Source: Bacillota bacterium (GTDB taxonomy: Bacteria > Bacillota > Clostridia > Christensenellales > CAG-138). From it: 17,650 bases of DNA. Below are positions 1-6,633 of this stretch, in pieces. Each line of letters opens with the position of its first letter. Position 1 is the first letter of the stretch. The stretch is from positions 1 to 17,650 of the forward strand of contig JAFABA010000236.1 in the NCBI GenBank assembly GCA_023426265.1, in the 5' to 3' direction. The translations under genes and the position numbers were made by a program. Under the pieces are notes generated by a model, which ran no database searches, had not been told where the DNA came from, and was given only the letters and a program-made list of their open reading frames with translations.

Positions 1-279
1 GACCGCGAAGGCGCCAACCCCGGCCGCCGCGGGGAGTGGACGCACATCAGCGCCAAAGAGGGAACGGGCGTGGACGAACTGCTTGCGGCGGTGGAAAAAA
101 CACTGAGCGCACAGCAGGTGCGCGTGGAGTTGTTAGTCCCCTACCACCGGTATGACGCGATGGCGCTGATCCGCGGCGTAGGCCGCATCCTCTCCGAGGA
201 GCATACGGAACAAGGCACTCTCGTTTGCGCCATGCTGGAGGAACGGGATCTTGCGCGGGTAAAGGACGCGGTGAAATGA
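1..279 (+). CDS. hflX: GTPase HflX, C-terminal end (partial)
   Basis: The frame is open from the first base and gives 92 residues before TGA. The ISAKEGTGVDEL stretch is the G5 region of a Ras-like GTPase (ISA(K) followed by G-x-G-x-x-x-L). It is followed by the small C-terminal HflX domain, seen as VELLVPYHRYDAMALIRGVGRILSEE, split here as VELLVPYHRYD and GRILSEEHTEQGT. HflX proteins bind the ribosomal 50S subunit and rescue or split stalled ribosomes under stress (family knowledge). The N-terminal domain and the G1-G4 motifs lie upstream of the window. The stop overlaps the ATG of the following amidase gene by 4 bases (ATGA), so the two are probably translationally coupled. The main alternative is another TRAFAC GTPase with the same tail; the tail fits HflX best. 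Confidence 0.85.
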   Translation, partial: DREGANPGRRGEWTHISAKEGTGVDELLAAVEKTLSAQQVRVELLVPYHRYDAMALIRGVGRILSEEHTEQGTLVCAMLEERDLARVKDAVK

Positions 280-1292
280 CGGAACAGAAAACGCCAATCC
301 GGAAACAAAGCATACTCCAATGGGCCATACTGGCGGCGCTGCTTATTGGGGTAATCGGCCTTGCCGTATTGGTGCTTGCACCCACCCCCGCGGCGGAGGA
401 AGCGTTGCATGTGGAGCTGAACGGAACGGTGGAGGAAGCTGCCGCAAAACCCGATGGCACGGTAACGGGCGGCGCGGTACTTTCCCCTTCGCCGGATGCA
501 TCCATAACGCCAACCATCCCCCCGCAGGATACGCCCGCGCCAAGCGAGACGCCGGAACCGACAGCAACGCCCACGCCGGAACCGACGCAAAAACCCACGC
601 CCACGCCAACGGAAAAGCCCACGCCCGAACCGACGAAAAAGCCCGATACCTCCTCCAACAAGCCGCTTTCAGGTCTTGTGATCGGCATCGATCCGGGGCA
701 TCAAGCGCATCCCAACCGGGAACAGGAGCCGGTCGCACCCGGATCGTCCGAAACAAAGGATAAGGTATCTTCCGGCACCTACGGCCGGTTTACCGGTGTG
801 CGGGAATATGAAGTGACGCTGCAGGTCGGCCTGAAATTAAAGGACATGCTGGAGGACCTGGGGGCAAAAGTGGTCATGACGCGGACGAAAAACGATGTGG
901 ATCTCTCCAACGTCGAACGCGCCAAGATATTTAACAAAGCCGATGTGGATCTTGGTATCCGCCTGCACTGCAACGGCAGCAACGATCCAAGCGTCCACGG
1001 CGCGTTCATGCTGGTACCCAAAAGCAAGGATTACCCGTATTACGACGAATGCGTGCGCGCCGCCAAGAAAATACTCGCTGCCTATGGCGAGGAAACCGGC
1101 ATCAGCGTGAAGAAGGGCATCACCTACCGGGACGATCAAACGGGCTTCAACTGGTGCGAACGCCCCGCGGTCAATATCGAAATGGGGCATATGACCAACA
1201 AAGAGGAAGATTATAAGCTGACCGACAAGGCCTTCCAGAAGAAAATGGCGGAGGGTATCAAAAACGGCATCTTAGCGTACTTTGAGGATTGA
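276..1292 (+). CDS. N-acetylmuramoyl-L-alanine amidase (Amidase_3), membrane-anchored
   Basis: A 338-residue protein. The ATG at 276 was preferred over an upstream in-frame codon because it overlaps the hflX stop and places the hydrophobic segment (about 16-35) near the N-terminus as a signal anchor. Residues 78-125 are an extracytoplasmic Thr/Pro-rich linker of TPxP repeats. Residues 134-338 are the catalytic domain. The zinc ligands of the family are visible: His142 in IDPGH, a Glu at 177 (REYEVTL), His231 in RLHCNG, and the catalytic Glu302 in NIEMGHMTN. Enzymes of this family cleave the amide bond between N-acetylmuramate and L-alanine in peptidoglycan, here outside the membrane. No extra cell-wall-binding domain is seen, so the linker alone spans the wall. 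It could serve daughter-cell separation or sporulation/germination; the sequence does not decide. Confidence 0.9.
   Translation: MTEQKTPIRKQSILQWAILAALLIGVIGLAVLVLAPTPAAEEALHVELNGTVEEAAAKPDGTVTGGAVLSPSPDASITPTIPPQDTPAPSETPEPTATPTPEPTQKPTPTPTEKPTPEPTKKPDTSSNKPLSGLVIGIDPGHQAHPNREQEPVAPGSSETKDKVSSGTYGRFTGVREYEVTLQVGLKLKDMLEDLGAKVVMTRTKNDVDLSNVERAKIFNKADVDLGIRLHCNGSNDPSVHGAFMLVPKSKDYPYYDECVRAAKKILAAYGEETGISVKKGITYRDDQTGFNWCERPAVNIEMGHMTNKEEDYKLTDKAFQKKMAEGIKNGILAYFED
534..641 (+). repeat. Low-complexity TPxP-coding repeat inside the amidase gene
   Basis: Imperfect tandem units of the type ACGCCCACGCC and GAACCGACG encode residues 87-122 of the amidase, a run of T-P-E-P, T-P-T-P and K-P-T-P units. 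Such wall-spanning linkers often vary in length between strains; whether this one does cannot be told from a single copy. Confidence 0.7.
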
Positions 1293-1315
1293 CGGCTGTT
1301 TGAGGTGGACGGGGC

Positions 1316-1648
1316 ATGACGACTTACTATTACAACTATGTGCCGCTTTTTAAGGCGCTTGCGGACGAAACACGCTTAAAAATTGTGCATATGCTGACAT
1401 TGGAGAGCATGTGCGCCAACAGCATACTCGAGTGCTTCAGCATCACCCAGCCCTCGCTTTCCTACCATATGAAGATACTCACCTCCTGCGGGCTGGTGCA
1501 TGCAAGGCGGCAGGGCGGGTTCACCATGTACAGCGTGGAGCATGAGCGGCTGCAAGCCGCAATCGCCCTGCTGCAAGAGTTTTTGAGCGGTATGGAGCTG
1601 ATGCGCCCGGAGGCGTTTGAGGCGGTTCAGTTACAGGAAAACGCCTGA
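1316..1648 (+). CDS. ArsR-family winged-helix regulator
   Basis: A 110-residue protein with the ArsR/SmtB layout. It has an N-terminal helix with LFKALADETRLKIVHML (11-27), then the helix-turn-helix SITQPSLSYHMKILTSCGLV (42-61), then the wing RRQGGFTMYSV (64-74). GAGGTGG lies about 8 bases before the ATG. The gene follows the amidase by only 23 bases, so it is probably cotranscribed. Cys33 and Cys40 flank the helix before the HTH, near the place where the ELCVC metal site of ArsR lies, and Cys58 is in the recognition helix. This hints at metal or thiol sensing, but the classical CxC is not present. No transporter or resistance gene is adjacent, so the target is unknown. The distal copy of the tRNA promoter begins inside the last codons of this gene. 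Confidence 0.85.
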   Translation: MTTYYYNYVPLFKALADETRLKIVHMLTLESMCANSILECFSITQPSLSYHMKILTSCGLVHARRQGGFTMYSVEHERLQAAIALLQEFLSGMELMRPEAFEAVQLQENA

Positions 1649-1673
1649 CGGAACTGCCCCGCTTCCCTATAAG
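1645..1673 (+). promoter_or_regulatory. Distal copy of duplicated tRNA promoter
   Basis: CTGACG (1645-1650), a spacer of exactly 17 bases, then TATAAG (1668-1673). The spacer is nearly the same as in the proximal promoter (ACTGCCCC-x-CTTCCC in both). The -35 overlaps the stop codon of the ArsR gene. It matches consensus slightly less well than the proximal copy. Confidence 0.5.
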
Positions 1674-1711
1674 CCCAAGACTTTCACGGTTGTTTTGGCA
1701 CAAGAAAGTGC

Positions 1712-1740
1712 TTGACGAAACTGCCCCTCTTCCCTATAAT
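1712..1740 (+). promoter_or_regulatory. Proximal sigma-A promoter of the tRNA-Thr/tRNA-Pro unit
   Basis: TTGACG (1712-1717), 17-base spacer, perfect TATAAT (1735-1740). Transcription would start near 1747, about 33 bases before the tRNA-Thr. A small hairpin (GGTGCG 1752-1757 / CGCACC 1763-1768) lies in the leader and would be removed with it by RNase P. Confidence 0.8.
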
Positions 1741-1779
1741 TGATAAAGTCGGGTGCGTGATGCGCACCTGAATTTGACT

Positions 1780-1855
1780 GCCAACGTAGCTCAGCTGGTA
1801 GAGCAGCTGATTCGTAATCAGCAGGTCAGGGGTCCGAGTCCCCTCGTTGGCTCCA
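1780..1855 (+). tRNA. tRNA-Thr (anticodon CGU)
   Basis: A complete 76-base cloverleaf. The acceptor stem is GCCAACG/CGTTGGC, the D stem GCTC/GAGC and the anticodon stem GCTGA/TCAGC, with loop TTCGTAA giving CGT, which reads ACG (Thr). The T stem is AGGGG/CCCCT with loop TCCGAGT. The discriminator T is followed by an encoded CCA. Confidence 0.97.
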
Positions 1856-1858
1856 TGT

Positions 1859-1935
1859 CGGGGCGTAGCGCAGCTTGGTAGCGCGTCTGGTTCGGGACCA
1901 GAAGGCCGTGTGTTCAAATCACATCGCCCCGACCA
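1859..1935 (+). tRNA. tRNA-Pro (anticodon CGG)
   Basis: A complete 77-base cloverleaf, 3 bases after the tRNA-Thr. The acceptor stem is CGGGGCG/CGCCCCG and the anticodon stem TCTGG/CCAGA, with loop TTCGGGA giving CGG, which reads CCG (Pro). The T loop is TTCAAAT. The discriminator A is followed by an encoded CCA. Confidence 0.97.
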
Positions 1936-1941
1936 CAAGAG

Positions 1942-1969
1942 AACCGCCGTATTTCGGCGGTTTTTTTTT
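1942..1969 (+). terminator. Intrinsic terminator of the tRNA unit
   Basis: AACCGCCG (1942-1949), 5-base loop TATTT, CGGCGGTT (1955-1962), running into nine consecutive T. It is a textbook rho-independent terminator and starts 7 bases after the CCA of tRNA-Pro. Confidence 0.95.
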
Positions 1970-2209
1970 ATATTTATAAGCGAATTTCTTACTCTTCAAG
2001 CCTCAAAATTGTCGTTTACTGCATCAGACTTTCTCCTACCAAAACACCATCCTGGGCCAGCTACGCCGCGCGTCTCGTTACCATATGATGCTCAGTTACA
2101 CTACACTGCCAGCAAATGATCCTGTTCGTTGCGGCATATTTATGTTACAATGCATCCTTGTAAGCCGCTTTATCCGGCACGGAGGATTTACAAAGGAGAA
2201 CGCACGACA

Positions 2210-3037
2210 ATGGATATAAAGCTGATCGCAATGGATATGGACGGCACCCTGCTCAATAGTCAAAAGAAGTTGACGGAAGCAACCCTGAAAACACTCCAAA
2301 AGGCGGTTGACAGGGGGATCTTGATTGTACCTTCAACAGGACGTATGGTACAGGGGCTGCCGGAATATATTAAAATACTGCCGAATCTGAGATACATCAT
2401 CGCCATCAACGGCGGAACTGTGTGGGATCTCAAGGAGAACAGCTCGATATTCGAAGCGAACATCCCTTATGAACTGGCGGCGGAGGTCATTGAGTTCGTG
2501 CAGAAGTACGACGCTGTCAACGAATGCTATTGCAACAACGAAGCGTTCTTGAGCAAAGCTTCCTATGACCTTATCGAATATCACATTCCCGATTCGCTTG
2601 CGGCGGTCATAAAGGGTAACCGAAAGCCCGTGGACGATTATGTCGGTTTCATGCGCGCAAAACGGGCGGATGTTCAGAAGATCCAACTCTTTTTCCACGA
2701 TGGCGGCAAGAGGCTCGCAGCCATCCGCGAGCTGCAGGAAGCATTCCCCATGATAGCTTTGACCAGCTCGCAAACGTACAACATCGAGCTCAACGCCGCG
2801 GCCGCAAGCAAGGGCAACGCCTTAACGATATTGTGCCGGCATTTGAACATCGACATCCAAAAGACGATGGCGTTTGGGGACGGCGGCAACGACATATCCA
2901 TGCTGCTTGCGGCCGGGTACGCGGTGGCGATGGCAAACGGCACGGACGAGATCAAAGCTGTGGCCGATTATGTGACGCAGAGCAACGACGAGGATGGCGT
3001 GGCTCGTGCCATCGAGAAGCTGATATTGGAAGCATAG
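2210..3037 (+). CDS. Cof-type HAD-IIB sugar-phosphatase
   Basis: A 275-residue protein starting MDIKLIAMDMDGTLLNS. ATG 2210 was chosen over the in-frame upstream ATG because AAAGGAG (2192-2198) lies 11 bases before it and the family begins with this beta strand. All HAD motifs are visible: DMDGT with nucleophile Asp9 and acid/base Asp11, motif II STGR (42-45), motif III Lys201, and motif IV GDGGND (223-228). The IIB cap lies between motifs II and III, about residues 85-190. Such enzymes dephosphorylate sugar phosphates, flavin or pyridoxal phosphate; the exact substrate cannot be read off. The 240 bases before it (1970-2209) hold no gene that I can support. It faces the sugar kinase gene tail to tail. 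Confidence 0.92.
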   Translation: MDIKLIAMDMDGTLLNSQKKLTEATLKTLQKAVDRGILIVPSTGRMVQGLPEYIKILPNLRYIIAINGGTVWDLKENSSIFEANIPYELAAEVIEFVQKYDAVNECYCNNEAFLSKASYDLIEYHIPDSLAAVIKGNRKPVDDYVGFMRAKRADVQKIQLFFHDGGKRLAAIRELQEAFPMIALTSSQTYNIELNAAAASKGNALTILCRHLNIDIQKTMAFGDGGNDISMLLAAGYAVAMANGTDEIKAVADYVTQSNDEDGVARAIEKLILEA

Positions 3038-3042
3038 CGGAG

Positions 3043-3063
3043 TTCAAACGGCGGGCGTTTGAA
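3043..3063. terminator. Hairpin between convergent genes (possible weak terminator)
   Basis: A perfect 8-base inverted repeat, TTCAAACG (3043-3050) / CGTTTGAA (3056-3063) with a 5-base loop, sits in the 43-base gap between the convergent HAD and kinase genes. There is no T tract on either side, so termination is only suggested by position. Confidence 0.35.
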
Positions 3064-3080
3064 CTGCCCCGAACGGGCGT

Positions 3081-4055
3081 TTAGAGAAAGTAGTCGTTCA
3101 AATGCTCGTAAATTGTCTCGCTTGGCCCGCGGTTCATGCGGTCAAGGCCCAGAAGAAGAGCGCCGGCAGCCGGAGGATACGGGCTCTTTACCAAATACGC
3201 TTCCGGCAAAAGGGTATGAATCTCCAACAGCATGGCGTCGACAAGGGTTGGGTTTGATCCATTGAACAGGCTTCCGCCAATGACGATGGGCAATTTTATT
3301 CCTTTAATTCCTGCTTGACGGGCTACGCCGTTAAACAATTGGCCCTGGGTTCGTCCCATCCGTTCAAGAATTTCAAGGCAGACCTCATCTCCTTCGCTCG
3401 CCAGCTCGAACACCAGCGGCGGAATCCGGTTGTAGTCTTCGAGGCTTACATGATCGACAGGGAAAAGCCTATTTAGGACAGCCGGCGGATCATCGCAGCC
3501 TAGGAGCGCTGGCAGGCGTGCGCTTAATAGAGTCGGTTTATAAGTCAATTCATCCGCCCTGAACATATAATGGAGCGCTTCGGTGGCCATGTCGCCTCCG
3601 CCTCCGTAATTGCCCAGCTTATAGGTCAGCGCCCTGAGTATGAAGCGTTGTTCATCGGGGCGCGTAATCCCTGCGTTGCTGCCCGTGCCGCAGATGAGCA
3701 CTCCACCCCAGGGCTGGCGAAGGCCGCTGCGCATGATTGCCCATACGTCGTTCGTCACTTCATAGGAAGCACCAGGCAGACAAACGGCAGTGATTTCATT
3801 CAAATTCTTAAAATCCAAAGGAAGGTCAGCACCCGATAGAGCAAGCATGGCAAAGCTCAGCTGGTCCTTCTTCAGCCCGGCGGATTTGAGCAAATTCTGT
3901 ATCACGGATTCGAGGATCTGGCGGGTTGCTTCCCGTCCAATAAGATGGTAATTGGACCCGGAAGCGGTATATTCCGCAAGTATTCGGCCGGTGTGGTCGG
4001 ATAGCAAGCCCTTTGTCTTGGAGGAGCCGCCGTCAATACCGATTAAATAACGCAT
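3081..4055 (-). CDS. BadF/BadG-family sugar kinase (N-acetylglucosamine-kinase type)
   Basis: A 324-residue protein of the ASKHA (actin-like) kinase fold. Phosphate-1 is GIDGGSSKTK (6-15), the hinge/adenosine elements include LALSGADLP (71-79), phosphate-2 is LICGTGSNAG (120-129), then LGNYGGGGDMATEAL (147-161) and a late PIVIGGSLFNGSN (256-268). The start is fixed by AAGGAGG about 5 bases before the ATG. The family includes N-acetylglucosamine kinase and the ATPase subunits of BadF/HgdC activases; the activase Cys pair is not evident, so sugar kinase is favoured. It lies 18 bases downstream of the GH4 gene in one operon. The kinase could make the phosphorylated sugar that GH4 cleaves, or phosphorylate the released aminosugar (inference). 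Confidence 0.85.
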   Translation of the reverse strand: MRYLIGIDGGSSKTKGLLSDHTGRILAEYTASGSNYHLIGREATRQILESVIQNLLKSAGLKKDQLSFAMLALSGADLPLDFKNLNEITAVCLPGASYEVTNDVWAIMRSGLRQPWGGVLICGTGSNAGITRPDEQRFILRALTYKLGNYGGGGDMATEALHYMFRADELTYKPTLLSARLPALLGCDDPPAVLNRLFPVDHVSLEDYNRIPPLVFELASEGDEVCLEILERMGRTQGQLFNGVARQAGIKGIKLPIVIGGSLFNGSNPTLVDAMLLEIHTLLPEAYLVKSPYPPAAGALLLGLDRMNRGPSETIYEHLNDYFL

Positions 4056-4073
4056 GGATCCTCCTTGCTGTCC

Positions 4074-5381
4074 TTAACGGTAGTTGCTTAAGTATTTGGC
4101 GTGCGCTTCCCAAAGCGCGTCAAATACCTTCAGCGCTTTCGTGGCGTCATGGGCAAGCGGATGGGCAATGAGCGCCTGTTGGGCGAGGCGGCGATCTCTG
4201 CTGAGCGCGGCTGATACCGCAAGGGATTCGTAGGACTTCACATGCTGGATGAGCCCCCGTATTTGAGGGGGAAGCGTTGTTTTCCCCACAGGAACAGCCC
4301 CGCTTTTGTCCACCCTGCAGTTGACTTCAATCACGGCGTCTTCCGGTAGTTCGGGGATGGTGAAACCGTTTCGGACGTTGACCGTTAAAATGCGGCCGGT
4401 ATCATAGGCGATGGCTTCCACAATCTGCAGCGCGGCTTCCGAATAGAGCGATCCTCCGCGCCGCTTCAACTCTTCGGGAATTGCTGTCAGTTCCGGGTCC
4501 CGGTACAGATCAAAAAGGAGCTTTTCCGTGGCCATCACGGCATTCGCGCGGGTTCCTTTTCCGGCTTCCAGCCCCTCGAGTTCCTCTTTGAGCTTTTGAT
4601 CCTCAAAGAAATAGTAAGCCAAATATGGGCAGGGGATCAGGCCGATGGCCTCGATAATCGCCGCCGGGTTTTCCAATTGCTGAATATTCGCCACTACGGA
4701 TGACATCAGTTCCAAGGGGCGTTTCAGAAGCGCTTCCGTGTAATCCGCATGATCGTCCCAAACCCTTGTTATGAAGGACAAATGATTGATTCCCACATAA
4801 TCGAAGTTGAGACGCCCGACCGGCAGCGCTAACATCCTTGCGAGCCCGTGTTTCATGTTGATCGGGATGTTGCACAGGCCGATGCAGCGGATGTCCACCG
4901 CTTTTTGGACGGCCTGCGTTACCATTCCTGCCGGATTGGTAAAGTTGATCAATGTTGCTTCGGGGCACAGGCGCCCCATTTTTTTTGCGATTTCTATCAC
5001 CACGGGCATGGTGCGCAGCCCCAAGAACAGCCCGCCGGCTCCCGTTGTTTCCTGGCCGATCAGGCCGAAGCCGTTTGGAATCTGTTCATCCAGCGCGCGT
5101 GCCGTAAGCCCGCCGACACGGATCTGATTCAGTACGAAATCAGCACCGGGCAGGGCAGACTCCAGATCAAGCGTCCATGACAAGCGGGTGGCAATGCCAT
5201 GCTCCTGAAACATTCGGGAGCCTAAAGCGCCGATTGTCTCAAGCTTTTGAGCGCCTTCCGGTACATCCACCAATATGATCTCTTCTGCTGTGAGCCGGGA
5301 TTTGTCGGCAAAGCCATAAAGAAGTTCCGGCGTATAGCTGCTGCCTCCGCCTATCACCACAATTTTATGAACGTTTGGCAA
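4074..5381 (-). CDS. GH4 6-phospho-beta-glucosidase-type glycosidase
   Basis: A 435-residue protein of glycoside hydrolase family 4, which uses NAD+ and a divalent metal and an oxidation-elimination mechanism. Visible are the dinucleotide site IGGGSSYTPEL (10-20), Asp39 after the second strand, RVGG (88-91), GQETTGAGG (109-117), NFTNPAG (146-152), and the metal ligands Cys170 (GLCNIP) and His200 (GINHL). The CN-x-P form of the Cys motif is typical of the 6-phospho-beta-glucosidase branch (LicH/CelF/ChbF) rather than alpha-galactosidases. The start is TTG 5381: in this frame a stop lies 15 codons further up, with no ATG or GTG between. The G9 tract 7 bases upstream serves as ribosome site. Substrate could be a 6-phospho-beta-glucoside or phospho-chitobiose. 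No PTS gene is adjacent on this strand, unlike many GH4 operons. Confidence 0.9.
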   Translation of the reverse strand: MPNVHKIVVIGGGSSYTPELLYGFADKSRLTAEEIILVDVPEGAQKLETIGALGSRMFQEHGIATRLSWTLDLESALPGADFVLNQIRVGGLTARALDEQIPNGFGLIGQETTGAGGLFLGLRTMPVVIEIAKKMGRLCPEATLINFTNPAGMVTQAVQKAVDIRCIGLCNIPINMKHGLARMLALPVGRLNFDYVGINHLSFITRVWDDHADYTEALLKRPLELMSSVVANIQQLENPAAIIEAIGLIPCPYLAYYFFEDQKLKEELEGLEAGKGTRANAVMATEKLLFDLYRDPELTAIPEELKRRGGSLYSEAALQIVEAIAYDTGRILTVNVRNGFTIPELPEDAVIEVNCRVDKSGAVPVGKTTLPPQIRGLIQHVKSYESLAVSAALSRDRRLAQQALIAHPLAHDATKALKVFDALWEAHAKYLSNYR

Positions 5382-5388
5382 GGGATTG

Positions 5389-5403
5389 CCCCCCCCCTTT
5401 TTT
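5389..5403 (-). repeat. A6G9 homopolymer at the ribosome site of the GH4 gene
   Basis: On the minus strand six A are followed directly by nine G, 7 bases before the TTG start of GH4. The tract is the only Shine-Dalgarno-like element for this start. Mononucleotide runs of this length are prone to replication and transcription slippage, so strength or spacing of the site may vary. Confidence 0.75.
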
Positions 5404-5610
5404 GTGGATAGGGTAATTCAATGGTGTAAGTGCCAATTCGGTATATGGTATTCTCCGCGGAGGTGTCGGGATCGCCGTTTACCTCTTGTATCCTCCCCGA
5501 AGTATAACTAACCGTATAAAAGTAGATATTTGGAATTCTATATACATAAAACCATATCTCGGCCCCAAAATCAACAAAGCCCTCGCGTGGCATCCCTCAA
5601 CCGGCCATCT

Positions 5611-5638
5611 ATTATAGAATTAGAGGATATAAAAGCAA
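5611..5638 (-). promoter_or_regulatory. Promoter for the GH4-kinase operon
   Basis: Read on -, TTGCTT (5638-5633), 16-base spacer, perfect TATAAT (5616-5611). Transcription would start near 5604, leaving a 5' leader of about 220 bases before TTG 5381. A 6-base inverted repeat, CTCCGC (5658-5663) / GCGGAG (5667-5672), lies about 20 bases upstream of the -35 and may be a regulator site. Confidence 0.6.
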
Positions 5639-5681
5639 CAAAACGTCAGTGCGGGTCCTCCGCAGAGCGGAGTGGTATATT

Positions 5682-5887
5682 TACTAGGCCACATTAATTT
5701 TTTTGCGTATATTTTAACAAATGAAATAATAGAAATAGTCATTTATTTTTAAAATAAAGAATATTATTACTTATGATAAAATAAAATAACAAATAGAATT
5801 GACGCACGGCATTGATTATCTGTGTAAATTGGCGAAAATAGGAGATTCTTCACCTAATATAAGAAAATTATATTATTTTTTCGAATA
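5682..5887. other. AT-rich intergenic island upstream of gutM
   Basis: This stretch holds no supported gene and is far richer in A and T than the rest of the window. It contains two perfect inverted repeats. One is TTTATTTT (5742-5749) / AAAATAAA (5751-5758) with a one-base centre. The other is TAATATAA (5855-5862) / TTATATTA (5868-5875) with loop GAAAA, followed by six T (5876-5881). The second could act as a weak AT-only attenuator for any transcript starting further up, for example from TTGACG at about 5800. It could equally be a regulator site or curved-DNA element. Confidence 0.5.
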
Positions 5888-5916
5888 TTGACTTTTACAT
5901 TTAGGCAATATAGAAT
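5888..5916 (+). promoter_or_regulatory. Promoter of the gutM-PTS operon
   Basis: TTGACT (5888-5893), 17-base spacer, TAGAAT (5911-5916), placing the start near 5923, about 52 bases before gutM. The spacer contains CATTTAGGCAA (5898-5908), which matches 9 of 11 positions of the palindrome at the sorC promoter (11299-11309), so this may be the operator. Confidence 0.6.
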
Positions 5917-5974
5917 ACATACATAAGAAATAATCATGTCTGCATAGTAATTCGTATAAGGAGAGCACTGAATC

Positions 5975-6499
5975 ATGAAAAACCCAAATACCTGGATATT
6001 CCTTGCGATATTCGCTCTCATGGCCACCCAAATGCTCTTGTCCTTTATACAGGTTCGCCATTATCAGCGTACGGTCAAAGGTTTGCTGGGAAGTGGTGTG
6101 ATAGGGGTGGGCCAACGTAAAAATGCTCTTCGTCAGGGCGAAATCATTATTCTCTCCTATGACAGAAATAAGGACGAAGTGGTTGCCTGTAAAAGCATGA
6201 AGGGTTACACCATATTTGCCAAGTTTAAGGATATGCCCGGGTATGTTGGCATGACTTTAAGCGCAATTCGAAAGGCCGGCATTGAGCTGGATGCCCAAGA
6301 ACTTAGGCACTACCGCAAAAGGCGCCCTTATGATGCAACCGTGCTTTGTAAAAAGAAGGGCGCGCTGATACAAGCTGTGGAGGCACTGGATCATCGTTTC
6401 CGCAAAGAAGCCGAACAGGCGCTTGCGTACGGTGAGGATGAAACAAAGGCCGGCCAGGCGGAGATTGGTCTTCACCAAGGGATAATTTCTTCAAATTAA
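5975..6499 (+). CDS. gutM: Glucitol operon activator GutM
   Basis: A 174-residue protein with one N-terminal membrane segment (about 7-25) followed by a basic cytoplasmic domain. The segment VRHYQRTVKGLLGSGVIGVG (27-46), the EIIILSYD strand and the KDMPGYVGMTLSAIRKAG stretch are typical of GutM/SrlM, the activator of the enteric sorbitol operon. GGAGAG lies about 9 bases before the ATG. It is first in the operon, as expected for a regulator linked to glucitol PTS genes, and is followed by a 134-base gap before the EIIC gene. How GutM works is not well understood; it may modulate the DNA-binding regulator at the membrane. Confidence 0.88.
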   Translation: MKNPNTWIFLAIFALMATQMLLSFIQVRHYQRTVKGLLGSGVIGVGQRKNALRQGEIIILSYDRNKDEVVACKSMKGYTIFAKFKDMPGYVGMTLSAIRKAGIELDAQELRHYRKRRPYDATVLCKKKGALIQAVEALDHRFRKEAEQALAYGEDETKAGQAEIGLHQGIISSN

Positions 6500-6553
6500 T
6501 TTTACGATGTGCGAAGGAACGTTGCTGTGTTCGCTATCGTGTTCAACAGTTTC

Positions 6554-6603
6554 TGGTCGGCATGCTTTGAGGAAGGGAGGACTATTCACAGATTGGCCGA
6601 CCA
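6554..6603 (+). other. Long-loop inverted repeat in the gutM-srlA gap
   Basis: TGGTCGGC (6554-6561) and GCCGACCA (6596-6603) form a perfect 8-base stem with a 34-base loop. It lies in the only sizeable gap of the operon, 30 bases before the srlA ATG, and could be an RNA processing or stability element. An unused ribosome-site-like AGGAAGGGAGG (6570-6580) is inside the loop. There is no T tract, so it is not a terminator. Confidence 0.5.
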
Positions 6604-6633
6604 AATAAAGCAAAATGAATAGGGGGGTTCAAT

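Noticed and set aside
47..688. A Gly/Val-rich 213-codon minus-strand frame resembling a glycine-rich surface protein
   Set aside because: It is the reverse reading of the Thr/Pro repeat of the amidase; the apparent GVGSG repeats come from the TPxP-coding DNA.
1684..1938. An 84-codon minus-strand frame over the tRNAs with matches that look like annotated proteins
   Set aside because: It reads antisense through both tRNA genes. Such frames are a known source of false entries in databases.
3061..3071. GAACTGCCCCG also occurs in the tRNA promoter region (1651-1661), suggesting a dispersed repeat
   Set aside because: Only 11 bases are shared and the flanks differ, with no promoter elements at 3061. 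Chance similarity is enough.
5851..5881. AT stem with T tract as a real terminator for the upstream region
   Set aside because: The stem has no G-C pairs, and no plus-strand gene precedes it. An operator or attenuator is as likely.
5873..6115. An 80-codon minus-strand frame at the start of gutM
   Set aside because: It overlaps the gutM promoter and start, is biased by AT content and has no motif.
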